From assembly GCF_002723995.1 (NCBI RefSeq), contig NZ_BEWP01000003.1, positions 186,001 through 250,000 of the forward strand: DNA of 64,000 nucleotides. The letters run 5' to 3'. The notes below the pieces were generated by a model, which searched no databases, was not told where the DNA came from, and saw only the letters and a list, made by a program, of their open reading frames with translations. A program made the translations under genes and the position numbers. Source of the stretch: Gluconobacter kondonii. Lineage in GTDB: Bacteria > Pseudomonadota > Alphaproteobacteria > Acetobacterales > Acetobacteraceae. Numbering within the stretch: the stretch's first letter is position 1; every line of letters starts with the position of its first letter. Shown one piece after another: positions 42,388 to 51,059 of this stretch.

Positions 42388-42822
42388 TCAGACGAGGCGA
42401 GGTGGTCCTCGGGAAGGGGGAAGCAGTCGCCAGATCGCGGGCGGCGCACGCGGCGCACCGGGCGTTTGGCGGATCTGGCGTCCCAGGGTCCCACAGGTCG
42501 GCAGCACAGGCAGACTGGCCAGAATGACCGCCAGAAGTTGTAACAGCGGACAGAGCGGGCAGGTGCCGTCATGCGAATGGTGATGATGTTGATGTCCGGC
42601 GGCCATGCCGGGCATCGGCCCGGACATGTGTTCCGCCATCACCATGGGGGACGGTGCAATGTCGATGCCCGTCAGGCGCTCGATCGTCGCCCGGGGACTT
42701 TCTTCGGGATAGGAACATCCCTGAAGAACGAGCTGCCCCAGAAATCCCAGAAGAACCACGGCGATGACTGCGAGCGCAGGCAAACCGGACCGTCGGTTCG
42801 AAGGGGAAAAGAGGCAGGACAT
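42388..42822 (-). CDS. DUF2946-like metal-associated protein, His/Met-rich
   Basis: One N-terminal membrane helix (GLPALAVIAVVLLGFLG) is followed by a short linker and a metal-ligand-rich zone (residues about 60-92): MVMAEHMSGPMPGMAAGHQ, then HHHHSHDGTCPLCPLLQ. A second hydrophobic segment (LLAVILASLPVLP) follows. This fits DUF2946-type proteins that accompany copper receptors. Start at 42822 (MSCLFSP) is preferred to the upstream ATG (42846). Upstream of the TonB receptor with 115 bp between, likely same operon. Confidence 0.65.
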   Translation of the reverse strand: MSCLFSPSNRRSGLPALAVIAVVLLGFLGQLVLQGCSYPEESPRATIERLTGIDIAPSPMVMAEHMSGPMPGMAAGHQHHHHSHDGTCPLCPLLQLLAVILASLPVLPTCGTLGRQIRQTPGAPRAPPAIWRLLPPSRGPPRLV

Positions 42823-42880
42823 GACGCCCGCATCTGGCGCCGACATCCCCTGCCGGTCAAGAGAGCGGAATACGTCCCGA

Positions 42881-42916
42881 CCCTATATTTCTGTCTGTTT
42901 TCAGCTGATTATAGGG
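42881..42916 (-). promoter_or_regulatory. inverted repeat upstream of the copper-type pair
   Basis: CCCTATA (42881-42887) and TATAGGG (42910-42916) are 7-base perfect arms 22 bases apart, between the DUF2946-like gene and the exporter gene (both - strand). Could be an operator for the copper pair or a weak terminator of the exporter gene. Evidence is structural only. Confidence 0.3.
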
Positions 42917-42927
42917 CCCGCGTTGCG

Positions 42928-43818
42928 TCAGTGCAGGGACTTCTGCCGTCCGGTCAGCACATTCCCTGCCGAGGCAGCAGCAATACACAATACGCCCATC
43001 CAGCGCATTGCGGACAGGGCCTCATGCAGGAACACGAATCCTGACAGAGCGCCCAGCATCGGCTCCATGCTCAGCAGGATCCCCAGATCGCGCGGGCTGA
43101 GGGTGCGCATCGCCATCATGTCCAGAATATACGGCACCGCCGAAGAGAGGACCGCTACGCTCAGCGCCGCCCCGCCCTGCCAGGGATGGGTCAGGACCGT
43201 CGGAATCGTCGGGATCAGACAGGGCAGTAGCAGGATGGCCGCCGTGCTCATGCCCAGTGTTGTGGCCACAGGCGCGGGGAACATCTTGCCCATCCGGGTG
43301 CCGGTCAGAATATAGACAACCCATCCACACCCACTCAGAAGGGCCGCTGCCACACCGAACAGATTGAGCGACGCCAGACCCACTGTCGGTCCTTCGGGGC
43401 GCAGCAGCAGGAACAGCCCGGCGACCACAAGCCCCGCCCAGCACAGATCCAGCCAGCGCCGGGAGCCGACCAGCGCCAGCGTCAGGGGGCCGGTGAACTC
43501 AAGAGCGACGACCACGCCCAGCGGCAGCCGGACCAGCGCCACGTAAAAGCAGAAATTCATGATCGCGACAGACGCGCCATAAGGCAGCAGCAACTTCAGC
43601 CGCTCGACCGTCAGCGTGCCCGGCGTCGGCCGCCAGATGCACAACAGGATGACCGCTGCCAAACAGACGCGCAGTCCCACCATGCCGGTCGGGCCAAACA
43701 GCGGAAACAGTCCCTTCGCCAGAGTCGCGCCGATCTGAAAGGAGGAAATTCCCCCGATCAGACATCCGACCGCCTTGAGCTGGCTATTCGATTCCGTGGA
43801 GCTGACCTGTGACGACAC
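42928..43818 (-). CDS. rhtA: RhtA-type EamA amino-acid exporter
   Basis: Ten-helix drug/metabolite transporter, probably a threonine/homoserine exporter. Two EamA repeats are visible: the first from GGISSFQIGATLAKGLFP to GLFLLLRPEG, the second from LLSGCGWVVYILTGTRMG to AMRWMGVLCIAAAS. Length 296 is typical. The stop of parE lies 2 bases upstream of its start; cotranscribed with parE, which seems fortuitous. Confidence 0.75.
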   Translation of the reverse strand: MSSQVSSTESNSQLKAVGCLIGGISSFQIGATLAKGLFPLFGPTGMVGLRVCLAAVILLCIWRPTPGTLTVERLKLLLPYGASVAIMNFCFYVALVRLPLGVVVALEFTGPLTLALVGSRRWLDLCWAGLVVAGLFLLLRPEGPTVGLASLNLFGVAAALLSGCGWVVYILTGTRMGKMFPAPVATTLGMSTAAILLLPCLIPTIPTVLTHPWQGGAALSVAVLSSAVPYILDMMAMRTLSPRDLGILLSMEPMLGALSGFVFLHEALSAMRWMGVLCIAAASAGNVLTGRQKSLH

Positions 43819-43820
43819 GC

Positions 43821-45836
43821 TCAGACGTCGAGTTCGTCAACGGAACGGGCATGCTCCTGAATGAAACGGAACCGCAGTTCCGGCTTGCGGCCCATCAGGC
43901 TTTCCACACGCTCGCTGGTTACCAGACGATCCTCGGGCGGGGTGATGACGCGCAGAAGCGTCCGCCGGGCCGGGTCCATGGTGGTTTCCTTGAGATCCTT
44001 CACCGGCATTTCGCCCAGCCCCTTGAACCGGGAGACCTCGACCTTCGCATTGGCCTTGAAATCGGTTTTGATCCGTCGGACGCGGTCCTGATCGTTCATG
44101 GCATAGACCGTCTTGGGTCCATGCGTGATGCGATAGAGCGGTGGCTGCGCCAGATGCAGATGGCCCTGACGGATCAGTTCCGGCATTTCGCGATAGAAGA
44201 ACGTCATCAGAAGCGAGGCGATATGCGCCCCGTCCACGTCGGCATCCGTCATGATGATGACGCGCCCATAGCGCAGACGGCTGATATCGAATGACGCTCC
44301 AATGCCGCAGCCTAGAGCTTCTGTCAGATCCCGAAGTTCCTGATTGGCCCGCAGTTTGTCGGTCGTGGCGGAGGCCACGTTGAGGATCTTACCTCGCAGC
44401 GGCAGCACGGCCTGTGTCTCGCGGTCACGCGCCTGCCGAGCGGAGCCGCCAGCCGATTCGCCCTCCACGAGGAACAGTTCGGTCTCGGCGGCATTTTCGC
44501 GCGTGCAGTCTGTCAGCTTGCCCGGAAGGCGCAGCTTGCGTGTGGCGCTTTTGCGGGCCGTGTCCTTGACTTCGCGGCGGCGCAGACGCTCTTCCGCGCG
44601 CTCCACCATGAAGGCCAGCAAACTGTCCGCCTGTTGCGGATTACCGCCGAGCCAGTGGTCCACGCGGTCGCGCAGCGCCCCCTCGACCAGCCGTGAGGCC
44701 TCCTGCGAGGTCAGTTTATCCTTGGTTTGACCCTGAAACTGCGGATCACGGATGAAGACGGAAAGCTTGGCGGCCACGGACCCGAGAACGTCTTCAGCCG
44801 AAATCGCAGCGGCCCGCTTGACCTTGCGCTGATCGCCCCAGGCGCGCAGGCCCTTGACCAGCGCGGCCCGGAATCCAGCTTCATGCGTGCCGCCCTGAGG
44901 TGTGGGAATCGTGTTGCAGAACGAGGACAGCGTCGCCGTCCCGCTCTCAAGGAACGCCACGGCCCATTCTACGCGCCCGCCCGTGCGCCCATCGGCTGCA
45001 ATCGGCAAGTCCACATCTCCCGCCCAGAGCGGTGTCAGCAGATCCGGATCAGGCCCGAGTTCCGCTGAAAGCGCATCTTCCAGCCCGTTGGGGAATTGGA
45101 TGGTGGCTTCAACCGGCGTCTCGTCGCCCGCTTTGATGAGGGATGCGTCGCATTTCCACTGGATCGTCACTCCCCGGAACAGCGCCGCTTTGGAGCAGCA
45201 CATCCGATAGAGCCGGGCAGGGGAGAAATGATGGTTGCCGAAGATTTCCGGATCGGGCGTAAAGCGCACGGTTGTGCCGCGCCGGTTGGGCGCGTTGCCG
45301 ACTTCCGCCAGTGGCGCCAGCGAGACACCGCGCGCGAAATCCTGCCGGTACAGCGTCCTGTCCCGCGCGACCTCGACTTCCAGTTTCTCGGAGAGCGCAT
45401 TGACGACCGAACTGCCCACGCCATGCAGGCCGCCGGACGTGTCATAGGCCTTGCCCGAGAATTTTCCGCCCGCATGAAGCGTGGTGAAAATCACTTCAAG
45501 CGCGGATTTGTCGGGAAATTTCGGATGAGGGTCGGTCGGAATGCCACGGCCGTTGTCGCGCACCATGAGCGTGCGCGGGCCTTCCAGCCGCACGTCGATG
45601 GTGGTGGCATGACCTGCCACCGCTTCGTCCATCGCGTTGTCGAGGATTTCGGAGGCGAGATGATGATACGCGGTATCATCCGTTCCGCCGATATACATGC
45701 CCGGACGGCGCCGGACGGGCTCAAGCCCTTCCAGCACCTCGATGTCGTGGGCACCATATTCCGTATCGACCGGCCCCTTGCGGGATGTTCCGGCCTTGGG
45801 TTTGCCTGTCTTGCCTGACTCGAACAGATCGCTCAT
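43821..45836 (-). CDS. parE: DNA topoisomerase IV subunit B
   Basis: ATPase and TOPRIM subunit that decatenates chromosomes with ParC. GHKL motifs: EILDNAMDEAVAGHA, DNGRGIPTDPHPK, GGLHGVGSSVVNALS; TOPRIM: LFLVEGESAGGSARQARDR and MTDADVDGAHI. 671 residues is a ParE length rather than GyrB (no long insertion). A Leu/Asp C-terminus ends DELDV. Confidence 0.93.
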   Translation of the reverse strand: MSDLFESGKTGKPKAGTSRKGPVDTEYGAHDIEVLEGLEPVRRRPGMYIGGTDDTAYHHLASEILDNAMDEAVAGHATTIDVRLEGPRTLMVRDNGRGIPTDPHPKFPDKSALEVIFTTLHAGGKFSGKAYDTSGGLHGVGSSVVNALSEKLEVEVARDRTLYRQDFARGVSLAPLAEVGNAPNRRGTTVRFTPDPEIFGNHHFSPARLYRMCCSKAALFRGVTIQWKCDASLIKAGDETPVEATIQFPNGLEDALSAELGPDPDLLTPLWAGDVDLPIAADGRTGGRVEWAVAFLESGTATLSSFCNTIPTPQGGTHEAGFRAALVKGLRAWGDQRKVKRAAAISAEDVLGSVAAKLSVFIRDPQFQGQTKDKLTSQEASRLVEGALRDRVDHWLGGNPQQADSLLAFMVERAEERLRRREVKDTARKSATRKLRLPGKLTDCTRENAAETELFLVEGESAGGSARQARDRETQAVLPLRGKILNVASATTDKLRANQELRDLTEALGCGIGASFDISRLRYGRVIIMTDADVDGAHIASLLMTFFYREMPELIRQGHLHLAQPPLYRITHGPKTVYAMNDQDRVRRIKTDFKANAKVEVSRFKGLGEMPVKDLKETTMDPARRTLLRVITPPEDRLVTSERVESLMGRKPELRFRFIQEHARSVDELDV

Positions 45837-45916
45837 GTCTGCGTTGTCGCCGCCCCGCTAAGGAACGTCAAGCAAACGCTTCGAGGCAGGGCGACCGGCG
45901 GCTTCAGAACAGGGCC

Positions 45917-46477
45917 TCAGGCGCGGTTCGTGCGGCGTGTTGCGGCCTTTTTCGTCACGCCCTTGCGGGAGTGGCGGTCCACGGTCGCTGGGGCTTCGCA
46001 GCTCTCATAGGAAGCAGGCTGGGCCACGTCCTTGGCTTCGGCGTAATGGGCCAGATCGGCAGAGCTTTCGAGAGCGTTGATCTCGTCGAACATTGCTTCG
46101 CGCTGCTGGCAGAACACCGTGCCGGATTTCAGTCCACCGAGCGACTGGATGTCGGCAAGCTGCGTGATGTAGTCGTCATGCTCGACCTGCGCGCGACGGC
46201 CATAGGTCGTGCGGAAATAGCTGTTCAGGCGCTCGTCCGCATTCAGCAGCGCAGGGCGGAACTTGTTGACGAAGGCATTGTAGCGGTCCTGCGCCTTGCA
46301 CGACAGCGCCGTCACCATCAGTTCGGATTTCAGGCCGGCCACATCGAAAGCCTCATGGGCAGGCGAGTTGCCGCAGTCCGCAGCGCGGGCGGACAGGGGA
46401 TGAACGGCAGCAAGCGTAGCGCAGGAAAGGCCCACAGCAAGCAGGCCCTTGACGGAACGACGGAAGATCGACGGCAT
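45917..46477 (-). CDS. exported protein with basic C-terminal tail (hypothetical)
   Basis: Predicted Sec-exported protein: signal peptide MPSIFRRSVKGLLAV...ARA (residues about 1-32). The mature part has conserved-looking cysteines (ADCGN, LSCKAQDRYN, VFCQQRE, ESCEAPA; four Cys that could form disulfides), is helical, and ends in a Lys/Arg-rich RHSRKGVTKKAATRRTNRA tail. ATG 46477 is preceded by GGAG at a good distance. No family recognised. The similar basic tail of the neighbouring divergent lipoprotein is notable. Confidence 0.65.
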   Translation of the reverse strand: MPSIFRRSVKGLLAVGLSCATLAAVHPLSARAADCGNSPAHEAFDVAGLKSELMVTALSCKAQDRYNAFVNKFRPALLNADERLNSYFRTTYGRRAQVEHDDYITQLADIQSLGGLKSGTVFCQQREAMFDEINALESSADLAHYAEAKDVAQPASYESCEAPATVDRHSRKGVTKKAATRRTNRA

Positions 46478-46789
46478 TGACAGACTCCACAAGACCGGAT
46501 CGACCGGCCACAACCACTGGAACAGACTACCCGCGGTCGACCCCCGGCGAAAGCTGATTCTGCGTCTGAGGAACGTGCGGCAAGCCCTTCATCTGAAACA
46601 TGATTTCATGGCAGAAAAGGGGCGTGGCGGCCTTCAGGGGCAATTTATCGGCCCTGTGGCACAAAATACCGTCAAAATGGCCAGAGCATCCGGATGCAGC
46701 CTTTCGCCCCGTGCCGTCCTGCTCTACATGCGAACGTCTGTCTGCTGCGGAAACGCGGCCTGTCCTGTCACGATGCGTTGGAGTTGACC
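46478..46789. other. 312-bp divergent intergenic region
   Basis: Between two divergent envelope genes. It should contain both promoters; I see no convincing sigma70 pair. A short frame across it lacks conserved features and is probably not a gene. No hairpin with T-run, no operator-like palindrome and no small RNA pattern was found. Confidence 0.4.
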
Positions 46790-47335
46790 GTGCGTCTGCG
46801 AGGTTCTGCCATTACCCTGGGTTCGGCACTGGCCGTGTCCCTGCTTCTCTCCGGCTGTGCCCAGCAGCCGATCGTCCAGCGTTCCGTGGCTCCGAATCCT
46901 TTCGGCTACCAGCGGACATCCGCCGTCTGTCACGTCTCTTCCGTCAAGAAGGCTGCCGATGGCACGATGAGCGTGGACATGACGGTCCGCAGCGATGACG
47001 GCCTGTGCTCCATCGCCATCCAGCAGCCGCTGGGAGGCAATTATGCGTCCTTCGGCGTCAATCCTCCGCCGTCACACGGTAAGGCCTTCCTCTACAATTA
47101 TGACGGCAAGACCTATGTCGATTACACGCCCGCTACGGCCTATGCCGGAACGGATTCGTTCACGGCCGAGCTGATCCCAGGGAACGGTCAGAAGCGCGAG
47201 CATCTGACGATTCACGCCACGGTCGATGCAACCGGTGTGGTCGTCGCAAAGCCGCCCGCAGTCGTTGCTCCCACACCGACCAAGGCTACGGCCAAGAAGG
47301 CTCCCGTCCGTCACACGACGCGCCGCAAGAAATAA
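46790..47335 (+). CDS. lipoprotein with basic tail (hypothetical)
   Basis: Predicted lipoprotein: GTG 46790 behind TTGGAG, signal peptide with LLLSGC. The mature part contains a beta domain with a KTYVDYTPATAYAGTDSFTAEL segment, an Ig-like or Big_9 type pattern, and two cysteines (VCHV, GLCS). A Pro/Ala/Lys-rich segment follows, ending KKAPVRHTTRRKK. Faces the similarly tailed exported protein. A strong terminator follows. Role unknown; outer-membrane or periplasm anchoring is likely. Confidence 0.65.
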   Translation: MRLRGSAITLGSALAVSLLLSGCAQQPIVQRSVAPNPFGYQRTSAVCHVSSVKKAADGTMSVDMTVRSDDGLCSIAIQQPLGGNYASFGVNPPPSHGKAFLYNYDGKTYVDYTPATAYAGTDSFTAELIPGNGQKREHLTIHATVDATGVVVAKPPAVVAPTPTKATAKKAPVRHTTRRKK

Positions 47336-47356
47336 GACCCATTCCAGTCATGGACA

Positions 47357-47386
47357 GGGCGGAGAGGCTTCTCTCCGCCCTTTTTT
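47357..47386 (+). terminator. rho-independent terminator
   Basis: GGGCGGAGAG (47357-47366) and CTCTCCGCCC (47371-47380) form a 10-bp perfect stem with a GCTT loop, followed by T6. Ends the lipoprotein gene's transcript 21 bases after its stop. Confidence 0.95.
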
Positions 47387-47401
47387 GTGCCTGACAGACA
47401 C

Positions 47402-47439
47402 AAAAAAAACCGGCGGCTCCCCAAAGGAAACCGCCGGTT
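47402..47439 (-). terminator. rho-independent terminator of the OmpA-family gene
   Basis: Stem AACCGGCGG (47408-47416) with CCGCCGGTT (47431-47439), 14-base loop. On the - strand it is followed by a long T-run (complement of A8 at 47402-47409). It terminates transcription leaving the ompA-like gene (stop at 47469). Confidence 0.92.
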
Positions 47440-47468
47440 GACCGGAAAGGAGAGCCTGCTCGCAGGTG

Positions 47469-48623
47469 TTACTTGAAGTCGATTTCCACGCGCCGGTTCT
47501 GCGGCTCGCGTGTATTGGCGGCCGTCACCACCAGCGGATGGCTCTCGCCGAAACCCTGTGTCGCGATCATTCCCGCCGCTACGCCATCCCGCACCAGCTC
47601 TTCTTTGACGGCACTCGCACGACGCTGGGACAGCGCCATGTTGTAGGCTTCGCCACGCTGGCCCGGATGCGCTGCCGAACTGTCGGTATAACCGCTGACC
47701 TCGATATGCGTGACCTGAACGGACGTGGAGTTGCGCGCTGCTGCCGCGACCACGGCCTTGGCTCGTGCGCTCAGCGTGGCCGAATCCCAATCGAAGAACA
47801 CCAGATAGGTCCGGGTCGGTGCAGGGCCCGGGATCGGCATTGGCGCTTCAACTGGCTTCGGCGGCGGCGGAGCTGGGTTGAACTCGTAGCGCAGACCCAG
47901 CATCAGCGAATGGTTGAAGTCCGTGCGGGTGTCGCGGTTGCCGCTGGATACGCCGAATTCCTTCGTCTTGTCCCAGCCGCCATAGATTCCGGTGGCCGTG
48001 GCATGATGTCCGTTCGGCCCCATCAGCGTGTAGAATCGGTATTCCGCCGTGGCCGACAGACCCACGACCCAAGGGACGGGGAAAGACAGGCCGAAAATAC
48101 CCTGATAGGCAAAGTTTCCGGCCGTGCCGCCGACATGCTGATCAAAGGCGCCGTTCGGGGCATGAACATAGGCGTTCATCGCCTGCCAGCCATAGCCGAT
48201 ACCCGCGCCGAAATACGGGAAGACCCAGGACTTGCCGATATCCATGTCGAACAACGCATTGGCCATGACGCCATAGCCCTGCTGACGTCCGCCGACAGAA
48301 GACGGGAATGTGCTGGAGCGGAACTGCTGCAGACGGTTGTTGCGGTAGTTGCCTTCGACCTCCACACGGAATCCGTTTCCGAGGCCATAGCCCAGACTGC
48401 CGATTCCGGTCACGCCCGCCTGATAGTGGTCACGCCCGCTCGGGAAGACAGGCGACAGACGGACTGTCTGGTCCTGATTGAAGCTCGCGCCGCTTTCACC
48501 TGCAACATACAGTCCTTTGACGGGCTGTGCGGTTGCAGCACCCATGACGAGCATCGAAACGCCTGCAGTGAACCCGGCACGGGTTAGCCAGGTCCTGACA
48601 ACGGATCGGTGCGTCATGTCCAT
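47469..48623 (-). CDS. OmpA-family outer membrane protein
   Basis: Anchors the outer membrane to peptidoglycan. Signal peptide (ending ATA-QPVKG), N-terminal eight-stranded barrel (GLYVAGESGASFN to LRYEFNPAP), a Pro-rich hinge (PPPPKPVEAPMPIPGPAP) and a C-terminal OmpA domain with EVSGYTDSSAA and NMALSQRRASAVKEEL. Start ATG 48623 follows TTGGAGAAAA. 384 residues. Terminated downstream at 47402-47439. No partner genes needed. Confidence 0.9.
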   Translation of the reverse strand: MDMTHRSVVRTWLTRAGFTAGVSMLVMGAATAQPVKGLYVAGESGASFNQDQTVRLSPVFPSGRDHYQAGVTGIGSLGYGLGNGFRVEVEGNYRNNRLQQFRSSTFPSSVGGRQQGYGVMANALFDMDIGKSWVFPYFGAGIGYGWQAMNAYVHAPNGAFDQHVGGTAGNFAYQGIFGLSFPVPWVVGLSATAEYRFYTLMGPNGHHATATGIYGGWDKTKEFGVSSGNRDTRTDFNHSLMLGLRYEFNPAPPPPKPVEAPMPIPGPAPTRTYLVFFDWDSATLSARAKAVVAAAARNSTSVQVTHIEVSGYTDSSAAHPGQRGEAYNMALSQRRASAVKEELVRDGVAAGMIATQGFGESHPLVVTAANTREPQNRRVEIDFK

Positions 48624-48772
48624 TTTTCTCCAACCAGCCAAATCTGCCAACCTTACCGTGTGTGTTCTTGCCGAAAGCTCGGACGATGGCAACGCATCAC
48701 ACAGCATAATGCCGCATCATGCAGTTTTCTTTATGGCAGGTTCGCCATGTGCTGTGTCTTCACTCCCACAGT

Positions 48773-49114
48773 TTACGCCTCTTCGTCCAGATCGAGCCTG
48801 CGTGACCCGAGGGTCCGCTCGATGGGCAGCGAGACGTCGCGCATCTCAAGCTCAACGATCCACAGATCGGGATCATACTGTTTCTGCCGTTCCAGATAGG
48901 CGTCTACAGTGGCGGCATCCGTAGCATCCACGCGGGTCCAGCCCGATCCGTCCTCCCGCAGAACACCAGTCCCGCCCGAGCGGTCTGTCAGGACGATCAG
49001 GACCGCACCGGCATCCTCATCGCCCTTTTTTAGAACCATGGCCGAGGTTCCGTCCGAGGAAATACGGCGCAGGACAGCCCGTACCCACAGTCCTGTTTTC
49101 AATCGTGCGCCCAT
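48773..49114 (-). CDS. DUF1491 protein
   Basis: 113-residue cytoplasmic protein with the DUF1491 pattern: TGLWVRAVLRRISSDG, KGDEDAGAVLIVL and YDPDLWIVELEMRD. Start ATG 49114 chosen because the upstream part of the frame is not family-like. Function unknown; a small conserved Alphaproteobacterial protein. It is preceded (25 bp) by the S41 protease gene in the same direction. Confidence 0.8.
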   Translation of the reverse strand: MGARLKTGLWVRAVLRRISSDGTSAMVLKKGDEDAGAVLIVLTDRSGGTGVLREDGSGWTRVDATDAATVDAYLERQKQYDPDLWIVELEMRDVSLPIERTLGSRRLDLDEEA

Positions 49115-49139
49115 AACCGTTTCCGTTCGTCCTGCAAGG

Positions 49140-50882
49140 TTAGTGGAGAGGCGCGCTGTTCTCGTCGGGAACAGACTCCAGAGCCGCCTTATAGGCGGCA
49201 GGGGAGGACAGCAGCGCCTTTGCTGCGTCCATGTCGGCATCCGAGCCGATGGCGGCCGGACAGTGCTTGCGGATCTCGAGAATTTTCGCGACCGGGACCG
49301 GATAGCGGGCGGCCCGGGCGGTCTGCACGGCCTCGCCCTGAAGGCTGCTTCCTGCTTTCAGGGCGGAAAGCTGTGCTTGAAGCGTGTCCGCTCCAAGCGA
49401 CGTGCAGATCTGCGGCATGACGCCCAGCCCCTGAATCGGCCAGCCTAGTGGGGCCTGATTGCGACTCCACGTCACGAACAGTTCGCCGCCATTGGGCATC
49501 TGCCCGATCACCTGAACCAGCCCCTTGCCCAGCGTTTCGCTCCCGATCACGACGGCGCGCCGGTGATCGGCCAACGCGGACGCCAGAATTTCGGCAGCAC
49601 TCGCTGTCCGTCCGTCCACGAGAACCACCACAGGGGTTCCGTTGGTCATGTCCCCGCCCTGAACGGCCCAGATATGGTTGGCCAGAGGATTCCGGCCCTG
49701 CGTGGTTACGGCGACGCCATGATCGAGCAGGAGGGCCGCAGTCGTCACAGCCTGTTGCAGGACGCCTCCGCGGTCGCCGCGCAGATCGAGAATGATGCCC
49801 GCAGCCTTGCCTTTCCCCGGAGGCGAGGCAGGGGCGTCCGGGGTCGGTTCGTCCACGACCTGATCGATATACTGGCTGATTTCCTCGGCTGTCTGGGTCG
49901 AGAAGGACGTGACGCGCAGAACGGTGAAGGGACCATCGGTGGATGCAAACACGGTTTCGGGCGGAACCTGAACCCGTTGCAGTTTGAAGGTCGTGGGCCG
50001 GTGTCCCTTCGCGGCGATTCCCAGCGTAACGGCGCTGTGTTCGTCGCCTTCCAGCCACTCCTGAACGGTTGCGGCATCCTGACCGTGCGTGGAGCGTCCA
50101 TTGACGGACACCAGATGCTCGCCCGTATCGATGCCTGCTTCCCATGCGGGACCATTGGCGTTGACGGCTGTAATTACGATGTTCCGTCCGCTCTGCCCGA
50201 GGCTCAGCCCCACTGTGCCGGTGCTGCCCGTGCGCCGCGTCCGGTCCGACGTGGCGGGAGAGGGGCCGAGATAGCGGGAATACGGGTCGAGATGATTGAA
50301 CAGTTCGTCAAAAAATCCCTGCAACAGCGCGTCTGATCCGGCATCCCGCAAGGTGGAGGAATGCTGCCAGGCCGCCTGCATAGCCGCCGTGACCAGATCC
50401 GCCCATGCGGTATGGCTGTCCGCCGAGGGCAGAACCCGGCTGAACAGGACGGTCTGGCCCTGAAGGACGCTCAGTGTCGCGGGGGACGGCGCATCGGCAG
50501 GTTTTTCAGCCGCGACGGCCGTTCCGGGCGTATGGACCACGGCAGAGGCAGGTGTTGCGGCCGAGGGCGTGACCGTGACGGATAGGGTCGGGTCGATGGC
50601 CGTCAGACCGTCCAGTCCCCAGACGCAGAAATCTCGCGCGGAATGGGCCTCCAGCGTTCGCGGCTCCAGAAAACCGAGCGCGGCGACCAGAACATCCCGC
50701 GTGATGGGTGCCGAAAAAACGGGAGATGTGGGCGGGGGCGGAGCGGCCGTGGGCGTGGCGGGAGCCGAGGCGGGGCCGGTCGGTGTCTGGGCTTCTACGG
50801 CGCTATTCTGAACTCCGAGAACCATGATGCAGACCGTCAGACACAGCGCCACACGACATGCCGCCTTGCGGCTGTGCGGCAT
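49140..50882 (-). CDS. S41 carboxy-terminal processing protease-like
   Basis: Periplasmic protease with a PDZ domain. Signal-like N-terminus (MPHSRKAACRVALCLTVCIMV; shortened here) and a Pro/Ala-rich linker precede the core. HLDPYSRYL is the S41 hallmark, a PDZ follows (GTVGLSLGQSGRNIVI...), and the catalytic Ser/Lys dyad is in DGRTASAAEILASALADH (Ser) and GSETLGKGLVQV (Lys). 580 residues. The start is uncertain (no clear ribosome site). Role in envelope protein maturation or quality control is inferred. Confidence 0.82.
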   Translation of the reverse strand: MPHSRKAACRVALCLTVCIMVLGVQNSAVEAQTPTGPASAPATPTAAPPPPTSPVFSAPITRDVLVAALGFLEPRTLEAHSARDFCVWGLDGLTAIDPTLSVTVTPSAATPASAVVHTPGTAVAAEKPADAPSPATLSVLQGQTVLFSRVLPSADSHTAWADLVTAAMQAAWQHSSTLRDAGSDALLQGFFDELFNHLDPYSRYLGPSPATSDRTRRTGSTGTVGLSLGQSGRNIVITAVNANGPAWEAGIDTGEHLVSVNGRSTHGQDAATVQEWLEGDEHSAVTLGIAAKGHRPTTFKLQRVQVPPETVFASTDGPFTVLRVTSFSTQTAEEISQYIDQVVDEPTPDAPASPPGKGKAAGIILDLRGDRGGVLQQAVTTAALLLDHGVAVTTQGRNPLANHIWAVQGGDMTNGTPVVVLVDGRTASAAEILASALADHRRAVVIGSETLGKGLVQVIGQMPNGGELFVTWSRNQAPLGWPIQGLGVMPQICTSLGADTLQAQLSALKAGSSLQGEAVQTARAARYPVPVAKILEIRKHCPAAIGSDADMDAAKALLSSPAAYKAALESVPDENSAPLH

Positions 50883-51001
50883 GAAAAAGGTCACAGGGCG
50901 GGCGACATGACGCAAGACGGGGTCCTTGGAGACGGGAGGGCAAAAAACGGCTGCTCCCGTAACGCGACCACGCCACAAACTTCAGCCACGGTAAAGACTT
51001 G

Positions 51002-51050
51002 CCAGATCAAATCTGGGGTCGGCAGTGCCATCTGGCAACACTGCCGACCC
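51002..51050. other. double hairpin between topA and the S41 gene
   Basis: GGGTCGGCAGTG (51016-51027) and CACTGCCGACCC (51039-51050) form a 12-bp perfect stem with an 11-base loop. A second hairpin (CCAGAT/ATCTGG, 51002-51015) sits beside it, and CATCTGGC in the loop can pair with GCCAGAT, so two folds compete. On the - strand topA reads into it 10 bases after its stop; T-runs are weak (CAGATTTG), so termination strength is unclear. Confidence 0.5.
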
Positions 51051-51059
51051 GATCTGTTT

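Noticed and set aside
46449-46787. 112-codon + strand frame in the divergent gap
   Set aside because: It starts inside the neighbouring signal-peptide coding region, has no ribosome site or motif, and would occupy the promoter region of two genes.
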